DNA of 64,000 nt from Desulfovibrio oxyclinae DSM 11498 (GTDB lineage Bacteria > Desulfobacterota > Desulfovibrionia > Desulfovibrionales > Desulfovibrionaceae): the NCBI RefSeq assembly GCF_000375485.1, contig NZ_AQXE01000004.1, positions 1-64,000 of the forward strand, given 5' to 3'. This document shows, piece after piece, positions 24,945-37,218 of the stretch (the stretch's first letter is position 1; each line of letters opens with the position of its first letter). The notes beneath the pieces were generated by a model. The model saw nothing but the letters and a program-made list of their open reading frames with translations. It was not told the DNA's origin and did not search any database. A program made the translations under genes and the position numbers.

Positions 24945-26255
24945 GTGAAACAGGCCCTTCGCAAGCACTTCAGAAAAACCTGCTCGGAAGACGAACTTGC
25001 ACGATGGTTCGACCCCCTGGGAATCTTTGTTTCGGAAGAAGACCGGGCGGTGAAGGTGGAATTTCCCCACCAGTTCTTCGGGCAATGGTTCGAAGGCTCC
25101 ATTCAGGACCGCTTCGAGGCCCAACTCAACCTGTATCTCGGCACCGGCTACGAGGTACGCTACTCCAACGGCGCCCCCGTCGGCACCACGGACGCAGCGC
25201 CGTCGCACAAGCCGGTGGTCAAGAAGATCGACTTTCCCTTCGACAGCCAGTTTACCTTCGACACATTTCTCATCAACAAGAAGAACTATTTCCCGCTGGC
25301 TTCGGCCAAAGAAGTGGCCAAGCAGTCCGGCTCGCTGTTCAACCCGTTCATCATCTGCGGGCCGAACGGGTCTGGCAAGACGCATCTGCTCAAGGCTGTC
25401 GCCAACGAGATCAGCAAACACCACGACAGTTCCTCGATCTATCTTTCGAACATGGACGAGCTGCACACCATGTTCAATGTGCGTTTCGGAGGCGATTCGG
25501 TCCGCGCGCGCAATCATCTTTTCAACCATGACTTCCTGTTCATAGACGACTTTCAGCAGATCCGGGCCTATCCGGGGTTGCAGAATGAGATAATCAACAT
25601 CTTCAATCACTTCTATGAAAACCGGAAGCAAATGGTTTTGGGATGCCGGGACAAGATATCCAGTCTCGACTTCCTCGACCCCAACCTGCATTCCCGTCTG
25701 GGATGGGGGCTGGTCGTCACACTGAAGGAGCCGGACCTTGAAATCCGCGTGGGCTACATCCAGCAGCAGTGCCGCGAAAAGAAGCTGCCGCTGACCAAGG
25801 AACAAATCCTGACGCTGGCCCAGCGCTTTACGGACTTCCGCTACCTTCAGGGCATCCTGCTCAAGCTGTTCGCTTTCCGGGAGTTGGTCCACAAGGACCT
25901 CTCCCAGAAGGACTTCGAGCACATTTTGAACAACACCGAGGAAAAGGCCCACGACGAGCTGACGCCGAAGCAGATCATGGGTGTGGTCGGTGAGCATTAT
26001 AATCTGAATGTGCGGGAACTTACAGGGTCAAAACGACATCAGCCAGTGGCTCAGGCCCGGCAGATTGCCATGTATCTTTGCCGGGAGCTTTTGAGTATTT
26101 CCTACCCTGCCCTCGGCCGGGCTTTTGGCGGAAAAGACCACAGCACGGTTCTCTACTCGGTAAAAAAAATCAATCAATTACGGAAAGATGACCACGATTT
26201 GAACCAGGTGTTGAAAATGTTGAAGAATAAGTGTCGGCATACTGCGGGACGATGA
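24945..26255 (+). CDS. dnaA: Chromosomal replication initiator DnaA
   Basis: The 436-residue protein has a short domain I-II (1-105), an AAA+ domain with Walker A GPNGSGKT at 139-146 and Walker B IDDFQ at 200-204, and the DNA-binding domain IV with signature ALGRAFGGKDHSTVLYS at 388-404. It starts with GTG at 24945; the binding site is weak (GGATAAAAC). Some motifs are divergent: IDDFQQ where most DnaAs have DDIQF, and SRLGWGLVV where others have SRFxWGL. It heads the dnaA-dnaN-gyrB-gyrA cluster and is divergent from the DUF39 gene. No clear cluster of DnaA boxes is seen in the 240-base gap upstream. Confidence 0.97.
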   Translation: MKQALRKHFRKTCSEDELARWFDPLGIFVSEEDRAVKVEFPHQFFGQWFEGSIQDRFEAQLNLYLGTGYEVRYSNGAPVGTTDAAPSHKPVVKKIDFPFDSQFTFDTFLINKKNYFPLASAKEVAKQSGSLFNPFIICGPNGSGKTHLLKAVANEISKHHDSSSIYLSNMDELHTMFNVRFGGDSVRARNHLFNHDFLFIDDFQQIRAYPGLQNEIINIFNHFYENRKQMVLGCRDKISSLDFLDPNLHSRLGWGLVVTLKEPDLEIRVGYIQQQCREKKLPLTKEQILTLAQRFTDFRYLQGILLKLFAFRELVHKDLSQKDFEHILNNTEEKAHDELTPKQIMGVVGEHYNLNVRELTGSKRHQPVAQARQIAMYLCRELLSISYPALGRAFGGKDHSTVLYSVKKINQLRKDDHDLNQVLKMLKNKCRHTAGR

Positions 26256-26397
26256 GCATGTTCTTTCCGGCTGTCGTTTGTGTGCTTCGGAGGTCACTCT
26301 TGATGTTCAGACTTTCGTAAGCCAAAACAGACACTTGAAGTAGTTAGTCACATAGGTTCAGAGGCTATTAAAACCTTCTATGAAGGAGTAAAACAAT

Positions 26398-27567
26398 ATG
26401 TTTTTAAGAGTGAACAGGGATGAGATCATCGAAGGTCTCCAGAAATCGGCCAACATCATCCCCGCCAAGACGGGAGCCGCTTTCCTGAGAACCATCTGGC
26501 TGAACTGCGAGAACGGTTCCCTGAACATAATGTCCACGGACTCCAATCTGGAGTTCATGGGTTCCTACCCCGCAGAGATCACCGAGGACGGTCTGGCAGG
26601 GGTTCAGGGTCGCGCCTTTTATGATCTGGTGAGGCAGCTTCGCGGAAATCAGGGCGAGCTGGTCATCAAGACGGATGGCGAGAATCAGAACGTGCTTGTG
26701 GAACAGGGCTCAAGGAAGTACAAGTTTCCGGTAAACGATCCGGAGTGGTTCCAGAAGTTCTCCTCCTACCCCGAAGAAGGGTCGGTGTTCTGGTCCGGCG
26801 ATTTTCTGGACGAGATGATCGACAAGCTGGCGTTCTGCATTTCCGAGGAGGATTCCATGGAGGCCATCGCGTGCCTGTACATGGCTCCCCGTGAGGTGGA
26901 TGGTGAGAAGATCATCGAGACCTGCGGCCTGAACGGGCATCAGTTCGCCATGTTCCGCTTCGTCAACGACGACATCCATGAGATGCTTCCGGAAGACGGC
27001 GTGCTGATCCAGCGCAAGTATCTTGCCGAGCTCAAGAAGTGGCTCACCGCCGAAGAGATCGAGATGAGCATTTCCGACAAGCGGCTGTTCTTCCGGACCG
27101 GGGACAAACGTGAGACCTTCACCCTGCCGCTTTCGTACTATCAGTATCCGAATTACCACAGCTTCCTGGCCAAGCTGGGTGATGACGACGTGAGCAGGCT
27201 CAAGGTGAACCGCGCCGAGCTGGTGGACGCGCTGGGCCGCATCCATCTGTTCAACACGGATTCGAACCGCTGCGCGTATTTCAACCTCTCGGCCACGGAA
27301 GTGACCGTGCATGCGCAGGGGCAGGACACCGGCACCGCGCGTGAGTCGCTGGATGCCGAGTATGCAGGAACGCTGGAGCGCATCGCGTTCCCGACCAAGA
27401 ATCTGATCGAAATCCTGAATCACTTCAACTCGGAGTACGTGACGCTGACGCTCACCGGAACCGAGGCGCCCTGCGGCGTGAGCGGCGAAGATGATCCGGA
27501 CTACCAGGTCATTGTGATGCCCATGATGATTCAGGAAGAGACATACTACACCGAGGAAAACGCTTAA
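26398..27567 (+). CDS. dnaN: DNA polymerase III sliding clamp (beta subunit)
   Basis: The 389-residue protein matches DnaN in position and content: the MFLRVNRDEIIEGLQKSANI start, TDSNLEFMG, and a C-terminus in which VIVMPMMI ends the third clamp domain. It is a ring-shaped dimer that holds polymerase on DNA. Strong GAAGGAG lies before the ATG at 26398. The 142-base gap after dnaA suggests it may have its own promoter; the next gene, gyrB, starts directly after its stop. Confidence 0.97.
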   Translation: MFLRVNRDEIIEGLQKSANIIPAKTGAAFLRTIWLNCENGSLNIMSTDSNLEFMGSYPAEITEDGLAGVQGRAFYDLVRQLRGNQGELVIKTDGENQNVLVEQGSRKYKFPVNDPEWFQKFSSYPEEGSVFWSGDFLDEMIDKLAFCISEEDSMEAIACLYMAPREVDGEKIIETCGLNGHQFAMFRFVNDDIHEMLPEDGVLIQRKYLAELKKWLTAEEIEMSISDKRLFFRTGDKRETFTLPLSYYQYPNYHSFLAKLGDDDVSRLKVNRAELVDALGRIHLFNTDSNRCAYFNLSATEVTVHAQGQDTGTARESLDAEYAGTLERIAFPTKNLIEILNHFNSEYVTLTLTGTEAPCGVSGEDDPDYQVIVMPMMIQEETYYTEENA

Positions 27568-29958
<2,391 letters not shown>

Positions 29959-29982
29959 CCACCGGAAAAGGCAGAGAACGAC

Positions 29983-32418
29983 ATGAGCAACACCATTTCC
30001 ATCGAAAGCGAACTCAAGAAAAGCTACCTTGAGTACTCGCTGAGCGTCATCATCGGACGCGCCATTCCGGACGTGCGCGACGGACTGAAACCGGTCCATC
30101 GCCGCATCCTCTATGCGATGCACGACCTCGGAAACACCTTCAACCGGCCGTACAAGAAGTCGGCCCGCGTTGTCGGTGACGTCATCGGTAAATACCACCC
30201 GCACGGCGACTCGGCCGTGTACGACGCCCTTGTCCGCATGGCGCAGGACTTCTCCATGCGCGATCCCCTTGTGGACGGACAGGGTAACTTCGGTTCCATC
30301 GACGGCGACGCCGCGGCGGCCATGCGTTACACCGAAGCGCGGATGGCCAAGCTGTGCGGCGAGTTCCTGACGGACATCGAGAAGAACACCGTCGATTACC
30401 GCCCCAACTACGACAACACCCTGCAGGAACCTGCGGTGCTGCCCACCAAGGTCCCGAACCTGCTGCTCAATGGCACGGCGGGTATCGCGGTCGGCATGGC
30501 CACCAATATTCCGCCTCACAACCTCGGTGAGCTCATCAAGGGCACCATGCACCTTCTGGACAACGAAGAGTGCACCGTGGGCGACCTGATGCAGTACATC
30601 AAGGGGCCGGACTTCCCCACCGGGGCCATGGTCTACGGTGGCAAGGGCCTCATTGACGCCTACCACACCGGGCGCGGTTCCATCCGTATCCGCGGCGTGG
30701 TTGAGCGCGAGGAGCGCAAGGGCAACCGCGAATCCATCATCATCCGGGAAATCCCCTACGCCCTGAACAAGTCCACGCTGGTGGAAAAGATCGCCCAACT
30801 GGTCAACGAAAAGAAGATCGACGGCGTCACCGACCTGCGCGACGAGTCCGACCGCACCGGCATCCGCATCGTGCTTGACCTCAAGCGCGGCGCCATTGCC
30901 GACATCATCATCAACGCGCTGTACAAGTTCACCCCGCTGGAAACGAGCTTCGGCATCAACATGATGGCCGTCGTGGGCAACCGCCCCATGCTGCTCAACC
31001 TCAAGCAGGTGCTGAACCACTTCCTCGATCACCGTCGCGAAGTCATCATCCGCCGCACCAAGTACGACAAGGACAAGGCCGAAAAGCGCGTCCACGTGCT
31101 GGAAGGGCTCAAGATCGCGGTGGACAACATCGACGAGGTGGTCCGCCTGATCCGGGGTTCCGCTTCTCCCGAAGAAGCCCGGAACAACCTCATCGAGCGC
31201 TTCGAGCTCTCCATGGTGCAGGCCAAGGCCATCCTGGACATGCGCCTGCAGAAGCTCACCGGCCTCGAACGCGACAAGCTGGTCGAGGAACTCAGCGAGC
31301 TGCTCAAGATGATCGAGTACTACATCAGCATTCTGGAGAACGAGGAAGTCCTCAAGGGCGTGATTCGCGAGGAGCTTCAGGGCATCTACGACAACTACGC
31401 CACACCGCGTAAGTCCGAGCTGCTGGAGCAGGACCCGTCCGAGATCGACATCGAAGACCTGATCGCGGACGACGACGCCGTGGTGACCTTGTCCCGCAAG
31501 GGCTACATCAAGCGGACGCCGCTCTCCAACTATCAGGCCCAGCGCCGCGGCGGTAAGGGCATCTCCGGCGTGCAGACCGGTGACGGGGACTTCATCCAGA
31601 ACTTCCTGCTCACCACCAACCATCAGTGGCTGCTGCTGTTCACCAACCACGGCAAGATGTTCAAGATCAAGGCGCATCAGGTGCCCGAAGGCAGCCGCTA
31701 CGCCAAGGGCGCGCATATCGCCAACCTGCTGCCGCTGGAAAAGGAAGAGTACGTGGCCAAGGCCATGAGCCTGCGCGAACTCTCCGAAGACCGCTTCTTC
31801 CTGTTCGTAACCAGAAAGGGCATGATCAAGCGCTCCAGTCAGGACCTTTATGCCAACTGCCGCGCCTCCGGTCTGCGGGCCGTGAACCTGCGCGACGGCG
31901 ACGAGCTGCTCAGCGTCATGGAAGTGAGCCCGGATGCGGACTGCATCCTCGCTACCCAGCAGGGAACCGCCATCCGCTTCAACATCCGCGACGCACGTCC
32001 CATGGGCCGCGCCGCAGCGGGCGTGAAGGGCATCTCCCTGCGTGAAGGCGACCGGGTGGTATCCGCCGTGGTCACCACCGAGGACGACCGCGACCAGCTG
32101 CTGACCATCTCCGAGGGCGGCTTCGGCAAGCGCACCGGCATCGACCAGTACCGGATCCAGTCCCGCGGTGGTAAGGGTATCCTGAACATGCGCCTGACCG
32201 CCAAGACCGGCAAGGTGCTCGGCGCGAGCCTTGTGAACGAAACCGACGAGGTCATCCTGCTGACGTCCAACAACAAGATCATCCGCATGAGCGTGGGCGA
32301 GATCACCCTTACCCGCGGCCGCGCCACGCAGGGCGTGCGCCTCGTGCGTCTCGACGATAAGGGCTACGTGGTCGGATTCGACTTCGTCCGCGACACCGAA
32401 ATCGACGACAAGGAATAA
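29983..32418 (+). CDS. gyrA: DNA gyrase subunit A
   Basis: The 811-residue protein has the [18 protein letters not shown] start, the quinolone region [10 protein letters not shown] with Ser77 (E. coli Ser83) and Asp82 of the region unchanged in type, and catalytic Tyr116 in [10 protein letters not shown]. The C-terminal pinwheel has the GyrA box QRRGGKG (about 520). It cuts and rejoins DNA. The C-tail is short and ends [12 protein letters not shown] lipoprotein gene starts 3 bases later. Confidence 0.98.
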   Translation: MSNTISIESELKKSYLEYSLSVIIGRAIPDVRDGLKPVHRRILYAMHDLGNTFNRPYKKSARVVGDVIGKYHPHGDSAVYDALVRMAQDFSMRDPLVDGQGNFGSIDGDAAAAMRYTEARMAKLCGEFLTDIEKNTVDYRPNYDNTLQEPAVLPTKVPNLLLNGTAGIAVGMATNIPPHNLGELIKGTMHLLDNEECTVGDLMQYIKGPDFPTGAMVYGGKGLIDAYHTGRGSIRIRGVVEREERKGNRESIIIREIPYALNKSTLVEKIAQLVNEKKIDGVTDLRDESDRTGIRIVLDLKRGAIADIIINALYKFTPLETSFGINMMAVVGNRPMLLNLKQVLNHFLDHRREVIIRRTKYDKDKAEKRVHVLEGLKIAVDNIDEVVRLIRGSASPEEARNNLIERFELSMVQAKAILDMRLQKLTGLERDKLVEELSELLKMIEYYISILENEEVLKGVIREELQGIYDNYATPRKSELLEQDPSEIDIEDLIADDDAVVTLSRKGYIKRTPLSNYQAQRRGGKGISGVQTGDGDFIQNFLLTTNHQWLLLFTNHGKMFKIKAHQVPEGSRYAKGAHIANLLPLEKEEYVAKAMSLRELSEDRFFLFVTRKGMIKRSSQDLYANCRASGLRAVNLRDGDELLSVMEVSPDADCILATQQGTAIRFNIRDARPMGRAAAGVKGISLREGDRVVSAVVTTEDDRDQLLTISEGGFGKRTGIDQYRIQSRGGKGILNMRLTAKTGKVLGASLVNETDEVILLTSNNKIIRMSVGEITLTRGRATQGVRLVRLDDKGYVVGFDFVRDTEIDDKE

Positions 32419-32421
32419 TCG

Positions 32422-33219
32422 GTGATACGACGCTTCATGAGGGCCGGCTTCATGCCGGCCCTTTTTCTCATCGCCCTGCTCGGGCTTTTCGGATGCGGCA
32501 ACGGGGCCAGCCCCGGTGAACAGGATCTGAAAAACGCCAGAAAGAGCTTTGACAACGGATTTTTTCTGGAAGCCGAGGCAGGGTACGAGCGGTATCTTCA
32601 GCTTGAGCCGCAGGGCAAGCACCGCAAGGAGGCCTGGAGCCGCCTGCTGGACATCGCCCTGAACATCAAGGCCGATCTGGACCGCTCGGTGGCTCTGCTT
32701 GAGGCCATGTATCTGGAGCAGGGGGCCGACAAGGCCGAGGCCAGCGACATCATGTACCGGCTGGGCGAGCTGTATCAGCAGCTTGGCAAGCCGGAAAAAG
32801 CGCTGGAATCCTATGAGAAGTCGCTTCGTCTCAGTCAGAATCTGCCGGAGCGGAAAGTGCGCGCCCAGCTACAGCTGGCCCGTCTCTACCGGCTCAGGGG
32901 AAGTTACGATCTGGTGCTGGAAACGCTCGACGACTGCTCCCGCTCCGCCACCAACACCAAGCAGAAGGCGCGGTGTCTGTACGAGCTGGCCCAGAGCTAC
33001 AGCTTCATCAACAGCTGGGCGCAGGTGAAGAAAGCCGTGAACCAGTTGCTCGCCCTCGAAGGCGCGTCCGAAGAGCTCAAGGCCATGGGCATCTTCATCC
33101 TCGCCGACATGTACGAGCACGACCACAACTATGAAAAGGCGCGGGAACTGCTGCTGTCCATCCGCGACACCTACCCCAACCCGTTGGTCATAGAAACGAG
33201 ACTGGACAATTTGAAGTAG
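32422..33219 (+). CDS. TPR-repeat lipoprotein
   Basis: The 265-residue protein has a signal sequence with a lipobox (GLFGC, Cys about 25), then TPR-like helix pairs across residues 35-260, such as ARKSFDNGFFLEAEAGYERYLQ and LGELYQQLGKPEKALESYEK. It looks like an outer-membrane or periplasmic assembly factor of the BamD or Tol-Pal type in form only. GTG at 32422 is chosen because AAGGA lies before it; ATG at 32437 is possible. It is 3 bases after gyrA and 6 before the flavoprotein gene. The link to gyrA is probably only positional. Confidence 0.85.
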   Translation: MIRRFMRAGFMPALFLIALLGLFGCGNGASPGEQDLKNARKSFDNGFFLEAEAGYERYLQLEPQGKHRKEAWSRLLDIALNIKADLDRSVALLEAMYLEQGADKAEASDIMYRLGELYQQLGKPEKALESYEKSLRLSQNLPERKVRAQLQLARLYRLRGSYDLVLETLDDCSRSATNTKQKARCLYELAQSYSFINSWAQVKKAVNQLLALEGASEELKAMGIFILADMYEHDHNYEKARELLLSIRDTYPNPLVIETRLDNLK

Positions 33220-33225
33220 GCAGCC

Positions 33226-34392
33226 ATGAAAGCACGGTACGACCTTGTGGTTTGCGGCGGCGGTCCCGCCGGATCATCCGCGGCACTCGCCGCGGCTCGA
33301 CAGGGTCTTTCCGTTGCCGTGCTGGAAAAGGAGAGCCATCCGAGGCATAAGCTCTGCGGCGGGCTGCTCACATGGAAAACCATGCGCCTGTTGGAAGAGC
33401 ACTTCGGTCTGGACGCAGAAGCGCTGCGCCGGGCGGACGCCCTCTCCCATGTCTCTGACCAATACGGCATCCGCAGCCGTCATCGCCTGCTGGCACAGGG
33501 CAGGCTTTCCCACCCCTTCCATTTCATTCGGCGCGCCCCGTTCGATGCCCTGCTCGCAAAAGCCGCGAAATCGGCCGGTGTTCGCATTTTCGATCACTGC
33601 CGCGTCTCGGGTTGCGATTGCGAGTCAGGAGCCGTCCAGACGTCTCAGGGGACGTTTTACGGGCATGTGGTGCTTGGAGCGGACGGCGTCAGCAGCTCGG
33701 TGCGGCGCTGCATGCCGGACGCGATGCGATCCCGGCAGCGCTGGAAGCGGTATCTGGCCCCGGCCATGGAGGGGTATGTTCCCCGGGATGAATGGCCCGG
33801 CCAGTTGGACAGGCCGGAGCTGTACATCGGGTTTCTCGACGCGGGCTACGGCTGGGTGTTTCCGAATCGCGACCGCGTGCTCGTGGGCATGTGCGGTCTC
33901 AGGCGCGGCAAGCGGCCCTTTACGAAGAATGTTGAGGAGTATCTCGATTTTCTCGGCGTGCAACCGGAAGACATCCGGGAAATGCGCGGGCATCCGCTAC
34001 CCTACGGGAACTGGTTGTCCGACCCGGCGCGAGGCCGGGTGCTGCTGGCGGGCGATGCCGCAGGCATCGTGGAACCGCTTTTCGGGGAAGGGCTCTTTTT
34101 TGCCATGGCCTCGGGCCGCTGCGCCGGGCTGGCAGCCCATGAACAGCGTAGCGGGATCATGCCCGCGGACAAGGCCTACAGGGAAACCATGAACCGCGAG
34201 ATCATCCCCGAACTCCGTGGCTCGGAAAGGCTTCGCGCAAAGGTTTTCCGAGGCTTCAAGCTGGCCGGTGACGGCGGATTCGGCCTGATCCTGCGTGCTT
34301 TCGCCGGAATCCTCGGCGACGTGGTGCACGGCAAGCGTTCTTATCGCACCTTCCGCAAGACCAGCTGGGATTTCCGGCTGCCCTCTTCCTGA
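33226..34392 (+). CDS. Geranylgeranyl-reductase-like FAD-dependent oxidoreductase
   Basis: The 388-residue protein has the FAD-binding GGGPAGSSAA at 11-20, a KLCGG near residue 43, VLGADGVSSSVRR, and LLAGDAAGIVEPLFGEGLFFAMASGR. This set fits the GGR family, which saturates isoprenoid chains or acts on quinone-like or aromatic substrates. The substrate is unknown. The ATG is 6 bases after the TPR gene. It ends 10 bases before the convergent META gene, with no visible terminator between. Confidence 0.87.
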   Translation: MKARYDLVVCGGGPAGSSAALAAARQGLSVAVLEKESHPRHKLCGGLLTWKTMRLLEEHFGLDAEALRRADALSHVSDQYGIRSRHRLLAQGRLSHPFHFIRRAPFDALLAKAAKSAGVRIFDHCRVSGCDCESGAVQTSQGTFYGHVVLGADGVSSSVRRCMPDAMRSRQRWKRYLAPAMEGYVPRDEWPGQLDRPELYIGFLDAGYGWVFPNRDRVLVGMCGLRRGKRPFTKNVEEYLDFLGVQPEDIREMRGHPLPYGNWLSDPARGRVLLAGDAAGIVEPLFGEGLFFAMASGRCAGLAAHEQRSGIMPADKAYRETMNREIIPELRGSERLRAKVFRGFKLAGDGGFGLILRAFAGILGDVVHGKRSYRTFRKTSWDFRLPSS

Positions 34393-34402
34393 TTTCCGCG
34401 CC

Positions 34403-35164
34403 CTACTGCGGCATCTTGAGCAGAATATTCACCGGCCCGCCGTCTTTCGGCAGGGGATGGTGTTCCGTGGTGGTGAACATGAGTCTTCCCATGTAGCGGA
34501 TTTCTGCCCGGATGGCGTATCGCATGCCGGGTTTGATCAGCTTCGGGTCATATTCCAGATGAAACCGGATGGGCACCTGTCCGGGATTTTCGATGCGCTG
34601 TTCGGCGAGCACCGGAGCGGCCGCGTCCTGACGGGAGACGTCCAGCAGCCGAACGATGGCCACGGCTTCCGGTCCGAGGGCGATGCGTTCGCGATAGGTC
34701 AGGGCACCCTTCACCACTGCATCCTTTTTGATTTCATGAAATATCATGGGCTGTTCTTCCCCTTCCATGAAAATGTGCAGGGCGCCGGTTTCGGGATGAA
34801 CCGAGGCGGATTCGGCTTTGGCCAGTCCCCGGAAAAAGCGGGACTCCTGTTCGTTGACGGCCTCTGCCGGACACAGGGCCATGGTGGCGGCAAGTGGTCC
34901 AATGTGCAGCTTGCCGTCGCGGAGTTCCCATTTACCGGAGTACGCGTTGCAGCCGCCGTTGCCGGAGACGCGCCCATCGCGGCCGAAAAAGATGGTGGTG
35001 TTGCTGAAGTCGATCACCGGGCGTTCCCCGATGTATTCCAGCCGCCACTGGCGGGCGGTGAAATCTTCCGGTTCCGTCGGATGCGGGGACTTGACGGCAC
35101 AAGCCGTCAGCAGCACGCAGCAGAGCATGACGGCAAAGCGATGGATGATGGCGAAACGGTTCAT
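34403..35164 (-). CDS. META and YbaY domain lipoprotein
   Basis: The 253-residue protein has a signal peptide with lipobox LLTAC. A META/HslJ domain follows (about 30-115; the signature is SGNGGCNAYSGKWE), then a YbaY (YscW-like) domain (about 125-253) that starts VKGALTYRERIALGPEAVAIVRLLDVS. Both are beta-rich folds of unknown role in Gram-negative envelopes. The ATG at 35164 has AGGAG upstream; the longer frame lacks a signal. It is convergent with the flavoprotein gene. Confidence 0.88.
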   Translation of the reverse strand: MNRFAIIHRFAVMLCCVLLTACAVKSPHPTEPEDFTARQWRLEYIGERPVIDFSNTTIFFGRDGRVSGNGGCNAYSGKWELRDGKLHIGPLAATMALCPAEAVNEQESRFFRGLAKAESASVHPETGALHIFMEGEEQPMIFHEIKKDAVVKGALTYRERIALGPEAVAIVRLLDVSRQDAAAPVLAEQRIENPGQVPIRFHLEYDPKLIKPGMRYAIRAEIRYMGRLMFTTTEHHPLPKDGGPVNILLKMPQ

Positions 35165-35235
35165 GACGGTCTCCTGTTGTTGGTCGTGTCCTTCAGATAG
35201 CACGAAGCTGTGGAGAGGGGAACGGAGAGCTGATC

Positions 35236-36432
35236 TCAGGCAGCCAGAGCCTTGAAACGGGAGAGCGCCTTTTCCTGTGAGAGCACGCGCAAGTCATTGA
35301 TGGGCACGAACTGCTGCTGCAAAAGCTTGATGATGGAAGCGTCCAGCAGGCCGGAATCCACCATCCCTTCCAGCACCTGCATGGTGGCGTGTCGGTCCAT
35401 GCCGGGGCGGTACGGACGGTCTTCCGTCAGGGCCGTGAATACGTCGGCCACGGCCATGATGCGGGAGCCTTCGGAAAGGTCGTCGGACGACAGCCCGTGG
35501 GGATAGCCGCCGCCGTCGAGTCGCTCGTGATGCTGGCTGGCCCAGAGGCAGATGTCGCCGAGGCCTTCCATGGAGCCGAGAATCTTTTCCGTCACCAGCG
35601 TGTGTCCGCGCATGATCTCGAATTCGCTTTCCGTGAGCATCCCGGGCTTTTCGATAATCTCAGAGGGAACGGCCAGCTTCCCGAGATCGTGCAGCAGCCC
35701 TGCCAGCTTGAGGGTGCGCAGCTCGTCCTCGGCCATGCCGTTCAGTCTGCCCAGTTCCCGCGCGATGGTGGCCACGCCGCAGGAATGCGTGGCGGTAAAG
35801 CGGCTCCGGAAATCGATGACGTGGGAAAAGGCGTCACAGAACCCGACCACGTCGCTGGCGGGGATGACACGGTTTTCGATGCGGCTGAGCCATGTGTAGT
35901 TGTCGCCTGAGAGAAGTTTTTCCCGCAATTCAAGAACATCCGGAGAGATGGTGTTCACCACGCGGGGGGCGAACGCGGTTCCGGCGAGCCGGTTGAGACG
36001 CGGCAGAAGATCCGGCGAAAGGTGCGCCACGTCCACGCGGTCGGCGAGGTTCAGCACGTTGGCCAGCAGGGCTTCGTCTGGAGGAACATCTTCGGGAATG
36101 TGCTCCCACGGAGTGTGGTGCAGCCGGATGAGCCGTGCGGGACGGGCCATGTGCGGCACCTCGCACAGCAGCTTCCAGCCGGTTTCGGCATGATGGATGT
36201 CCTTTGTCTCGAAATCCAGCGCGTCAATGCGGGCTTTTCGGCTGAAAGCGCCGATGTCGTGCAGCAGCGCGGCCACGAACAGGTCGCTGATATCCTGCCC
36301 GGTGAATCCCAGCTGCCGGGCGAGCGTGGCGGCTATTTCCGCGGTACGGCTGTGATGCCCCACCACTTCTGGACTGATGAGGTCCAGCGCGTGAGAGATG
36401 CCTGCCGTCAGGTCGATGATTTTCAGGTCCAT
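35236..36432 (-). CDS. HD-GYP domain protein with two HD domains
   Basis: The 398-residue protein has an N-terminal HD domain (about 18-150, with ALLHDIGAF) and a C-terminal HD-GYP domain (about 190-370) with LLHDLGKLAVP and HHERLDGGGYPHGL. The latter carries all the metal and GYP residues of a cyclic-di-GMP or cyclic-GAMP phosphodiesterase. There is no signal or receiver domain. The N-terminal half may sense or bind a ligand. The ATG at 36432 has GGAG upstream. It is divergent from the phage-like genes. Confidence 0.9.
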   Translation of the reverse strand: MDLKIIDLTAGISHALDLISPEVVGHHSRTAEIAATLARQLGFTGQDISDLFVAALLHDIGAFSRKARIDALDFETKDIHHAETGWKLLCEVPHMARPARLIRLHHTPWEHIPEDVPPDEALLANVLNLADRVDVAHLSPDLLPRLNRLAGTAFAPRVVNTISPDVLELREKLLSGDNYTWLSRIENRVIPASDVVGFCDAFSHVIDFRSRFTATHSCGVATIARELGRLNGMAEDELRTLKLAGLLHDLGKLAVPSEIIEKPGMLTESEFEIMRGHTLVTEKILGSMEGLGDICLWASQHHERLDGGGYPHGLSSDDLSEGSRIMAVADVFTALTEDRPYRPGMDRHATMQVLEGMVDSGLLDASIIKLLQQQFVPINDLRVLSQEKALSRFKALAA

Positions 36433-36598
36433 GCTTTTGTCTCCGCGTACAGAATGTCCGGTTACGCAAACCCCTGTCAACCCGAAATAACGCCCTTGTC
36501 ATGCCCGTGAATGCTCCTGTTGCGCCCGTAAGCGGAAACCCGTGCCATACTGAATGTACCGGAGGGCCGTTTTCACCTCTAAAAAGGGAGAAAAGAGA

Positions 36599-37006
36599 AT
36601 GGCCGTGGGAATCGTGGCCGCAATAGGCGGTCTGCTCTCCACCGTGGTGGAAGGTGTGTCCGGACATCTGAAACAGCGGCAGGAACTCAAGAAGAAGGTC
36701 ATGGAAAACCGGATGCGGCTGGCGTCCAGCGACCGGGAATTCAACCATGAATGGGAAATGCGGCAGCTCGAAAACGCGGGCTGGAAGGACGACATCCTGT
36801 TTCTGGCGTGGATAGGCTTCTTCATCTGGAGCGGCGTGTTTCCGGATGAGGCCGCGCGAGTCATAGGGGCGTGGGAACGGCTTCCCGCGTGGTTTCTGGA
36901 AATCACGTTCTGGATCGTGGCGGCCGTATTGGGCGTGAAAAAGCTGGGGGACTACCTGCCGGGCATGGCACGGGGTCTTAGGGACGCTATCGGAGGCGGG
37001 TCATGA
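36599..37006 (+). CDS. Holin-like phage membrane protein
   Basis: The 135-residue protein starts with a short hydrophobic stretch (MAVGIVAAIGGLLSTVVEGV), then a charged coiled-coil (HLKQRQELKKKVMENRMRL), and two membrane helices near the middle and end. This layout resembles three-helix holin-like proteins of prophages and gene transfer agents. Holins release phage lysis enzymes. GGGAG lies 7-11 bases before the ATG at 36599. The gene overlaps the next one by 4 bases (ATGA). The family is not certain. Confidence 0.6.
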   Translation: MAVGIVAAIGGLLSTVVEGVSGHLKQRQELKKKVMENRMRLASSDREFNHEWEMRQLENAGWKDDILFLAWIGFFIWSGVFPDEAARVIGAWERLPAWFLEITFWIVAAVLGVKKLGDYLPGMARGLRDAIGGGS

Positions 37007-37218
37007 GCGCGGGGGGGCCGGAGCGCGAGGTCCGGGAACTGCTGGTGCGCATCGACGAGCGGGTTCGGGCCGTGCAGGAGGACATCCGCGAGATCAACGA
37101 AACGCGGCGCTGTCACACGCATCAGGAGCGGCTCAGGTCGTTGGAGCGGATGGTCTGGGGCTGCATGGCCTGCGTCACCGGCGTGGCCGCGCGGGTGATC
37201 TATGATGTCTTGCGCTGA
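37003..37218 (+). CDS. Small coiled-coil protein with one membrane helix
   Basis: The 71-residue protein has an acidic and basic coiled-coil (residues 8-48) and a C-terminal membrane helix (50-66). This form is like the XhlA-type hemolysin or phage lysis accessory proteins, which pair with holins. It overlaps the holin-like gene by 4 bases, so it is translationally coupled. Its last 19 bases overlap the end of the convergent TPR gene. Confidence 0.65.
   Translation: MSAGGPEREVRELLVRIDERVRAVQEDIREINETRRCHTHQERLRSLERMVWGCMACVTGVAARVIYDVLR

Noticed and set aside
36554..36598. Longer start of the holin-like gene at 36554
   Set aside because: The ATG at 36599 has a GGGAG site and a natural hydrophobic start; the longer form adds an unlikely basic leader.
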